The notes beneath the pieces are model-generated. The model was not told the origin of the DNA. It did no database searches and saw nothing but the letters and a program-made list of their open reading frames with translations. Source: Chloroflexota bacterium (GTDB lineage: Bacteria > Chloroflexota > Anaerolineae > Promineifilales > Promineifilaceae). From it: a stretch of 42,130 nt of DNA. Positions 41,990-42,130 of this stretch are shown here, piece after piece (the first letter of the stretch is position 1; each line of letters starts with the position of its first letter). The position numbers were made by a program, and so were the translations under genes. Where the stretch lies: contig JAJRVV010000174.1 in the NCBI GenBank assembly GCA_024277135.1, positions 1-42,130 on the forward strand. The letters are read 5' to 3'.

Positions 41990-42130
41990 TTAAACGAAAA
42001 TAACGCACAGGGTGTTGTTTCCATCTTCTGATATAAGCACTTTACCAACTGAATCGAACCCGATAGCTAACGCCGTTGCGCGTAAAATTGATCGGCACAT
42101 CGTATAACTCTGCACAAAGTCGCTCATAAG
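41990..42130 (-). other. possible 3' end of a minus-strand gene at the window edge
   Basis: Two minus-strand frames are open to the window edge: one ends at 41990 (…ATALAIGFDSVGKVLISEDG, a pattern like a beta-propeller repeat), the other at 42042 (…LYDVPINFTRNGVSYRVRFSW). They overlap, so at most one is real unless a frameshift is present. Too short to assign. Confidence 0.2.

Noticed and set aside
41990..42130. Two overlapping minus-strand C-terminal frames at the window edge
   Set aside because: Cannot decide which is real from 140 bases; listed as uncertain only.

Overview
The window looks like a chromosomal segment of an uncultured Chloroflexota bacterium, most likely an Anaerolineae/Ardenticatenia-type filament. 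This is inferred from gene content: split B12 mutase, glnS, sulfide:quinone oxidoreductase with a DUF1641 partner, a DUF4126 protein, TPR/YkuD wall enzymes, and many short lipoproteins. No rRNA, tRNA, CRISPR array or complete insertion sequence was seen. About 37 genes or gene remnants are called; most have housekeeping functions.

Layout. 1-2107: end of a DUF4126 membrane protein, a small membrane protein and malate dehydrogenase. 2531-4822: methylmalonyl-CoA mutase large subunit and methylmalonyl-CoA epimerase; these pair functionally with the biotin carboxylase at 24503-26014 (propionyl/acetyl-CoA carboxylase type). 4823-5335: no recognisable gene, but a promoter, an operator-like palindrome and a strong terminator that together outline an orphan transcript. 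5336-9373 (minus): a VWA lipoprotein behind a structured leader, an MBL hydrolase, a membrane protein, a broken Nudix gene and a small MazEF-type pair. 9459-13964: a Cys/Met-metabolism PLP enzyme, a tandem Nudix protein, a DMT exporter, and a patatin with a small partner. 14126-18349: a stand-alone receiver protein and a minus-strand sulfide-oxidation operon (PocR-type regulator, SQR, DUF1641, TusE/DsrC-like, DsrE-like). 18603-24471: phosphatase, mutS, glnS, higBA. 24503-26857: accC and an AAC(3)-family protein. 27039-29651: an AT-rich restriction-modification island (C5 methyltransferase, NotI-like nuclease carrying a frameshift, Vsr). 29798-32595: enoyl-CoA hydratase and ftsH. 32966-36879: cell-wall amidase, L,D-transpeptidase, a STAS-like protein, purA and an oxidoreductase fragment. 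36961-41974: two lipoproteins, a thioredoxin-fold protein lacking its cysteines, a second Cys/Met PLP enzyme and a BrkB-type membrane protein.

The most unusual signals are not single genes. (1) The palindromic octamer ACGGCCGT occurs about 75 times (eye count), on average every ~0.55 kb, like the HIP1 repeat of cyanobacteria, and is absent from the restriction island. (2) Heptamer and octamer arrays (STRR-like) sit at gene boundaries, and one 11-unit array lies inside the mutS reading frame. (3) The NotI-like nuclease is joined to its conserved N-terminus only after a -1 shift at an A5 run. (4) Three genes have TATAAT exactly six bases before ATG, implying leaderless mRNAs. (5) Two intergenic regions hold probable structured RNAs bounded by promoter and terminator. 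The best candidate for an undescribed system is the possible link between the iterated GGCC-centred octamer and the GGCC-type methylation/repair genes; that link is a hypothesis only.
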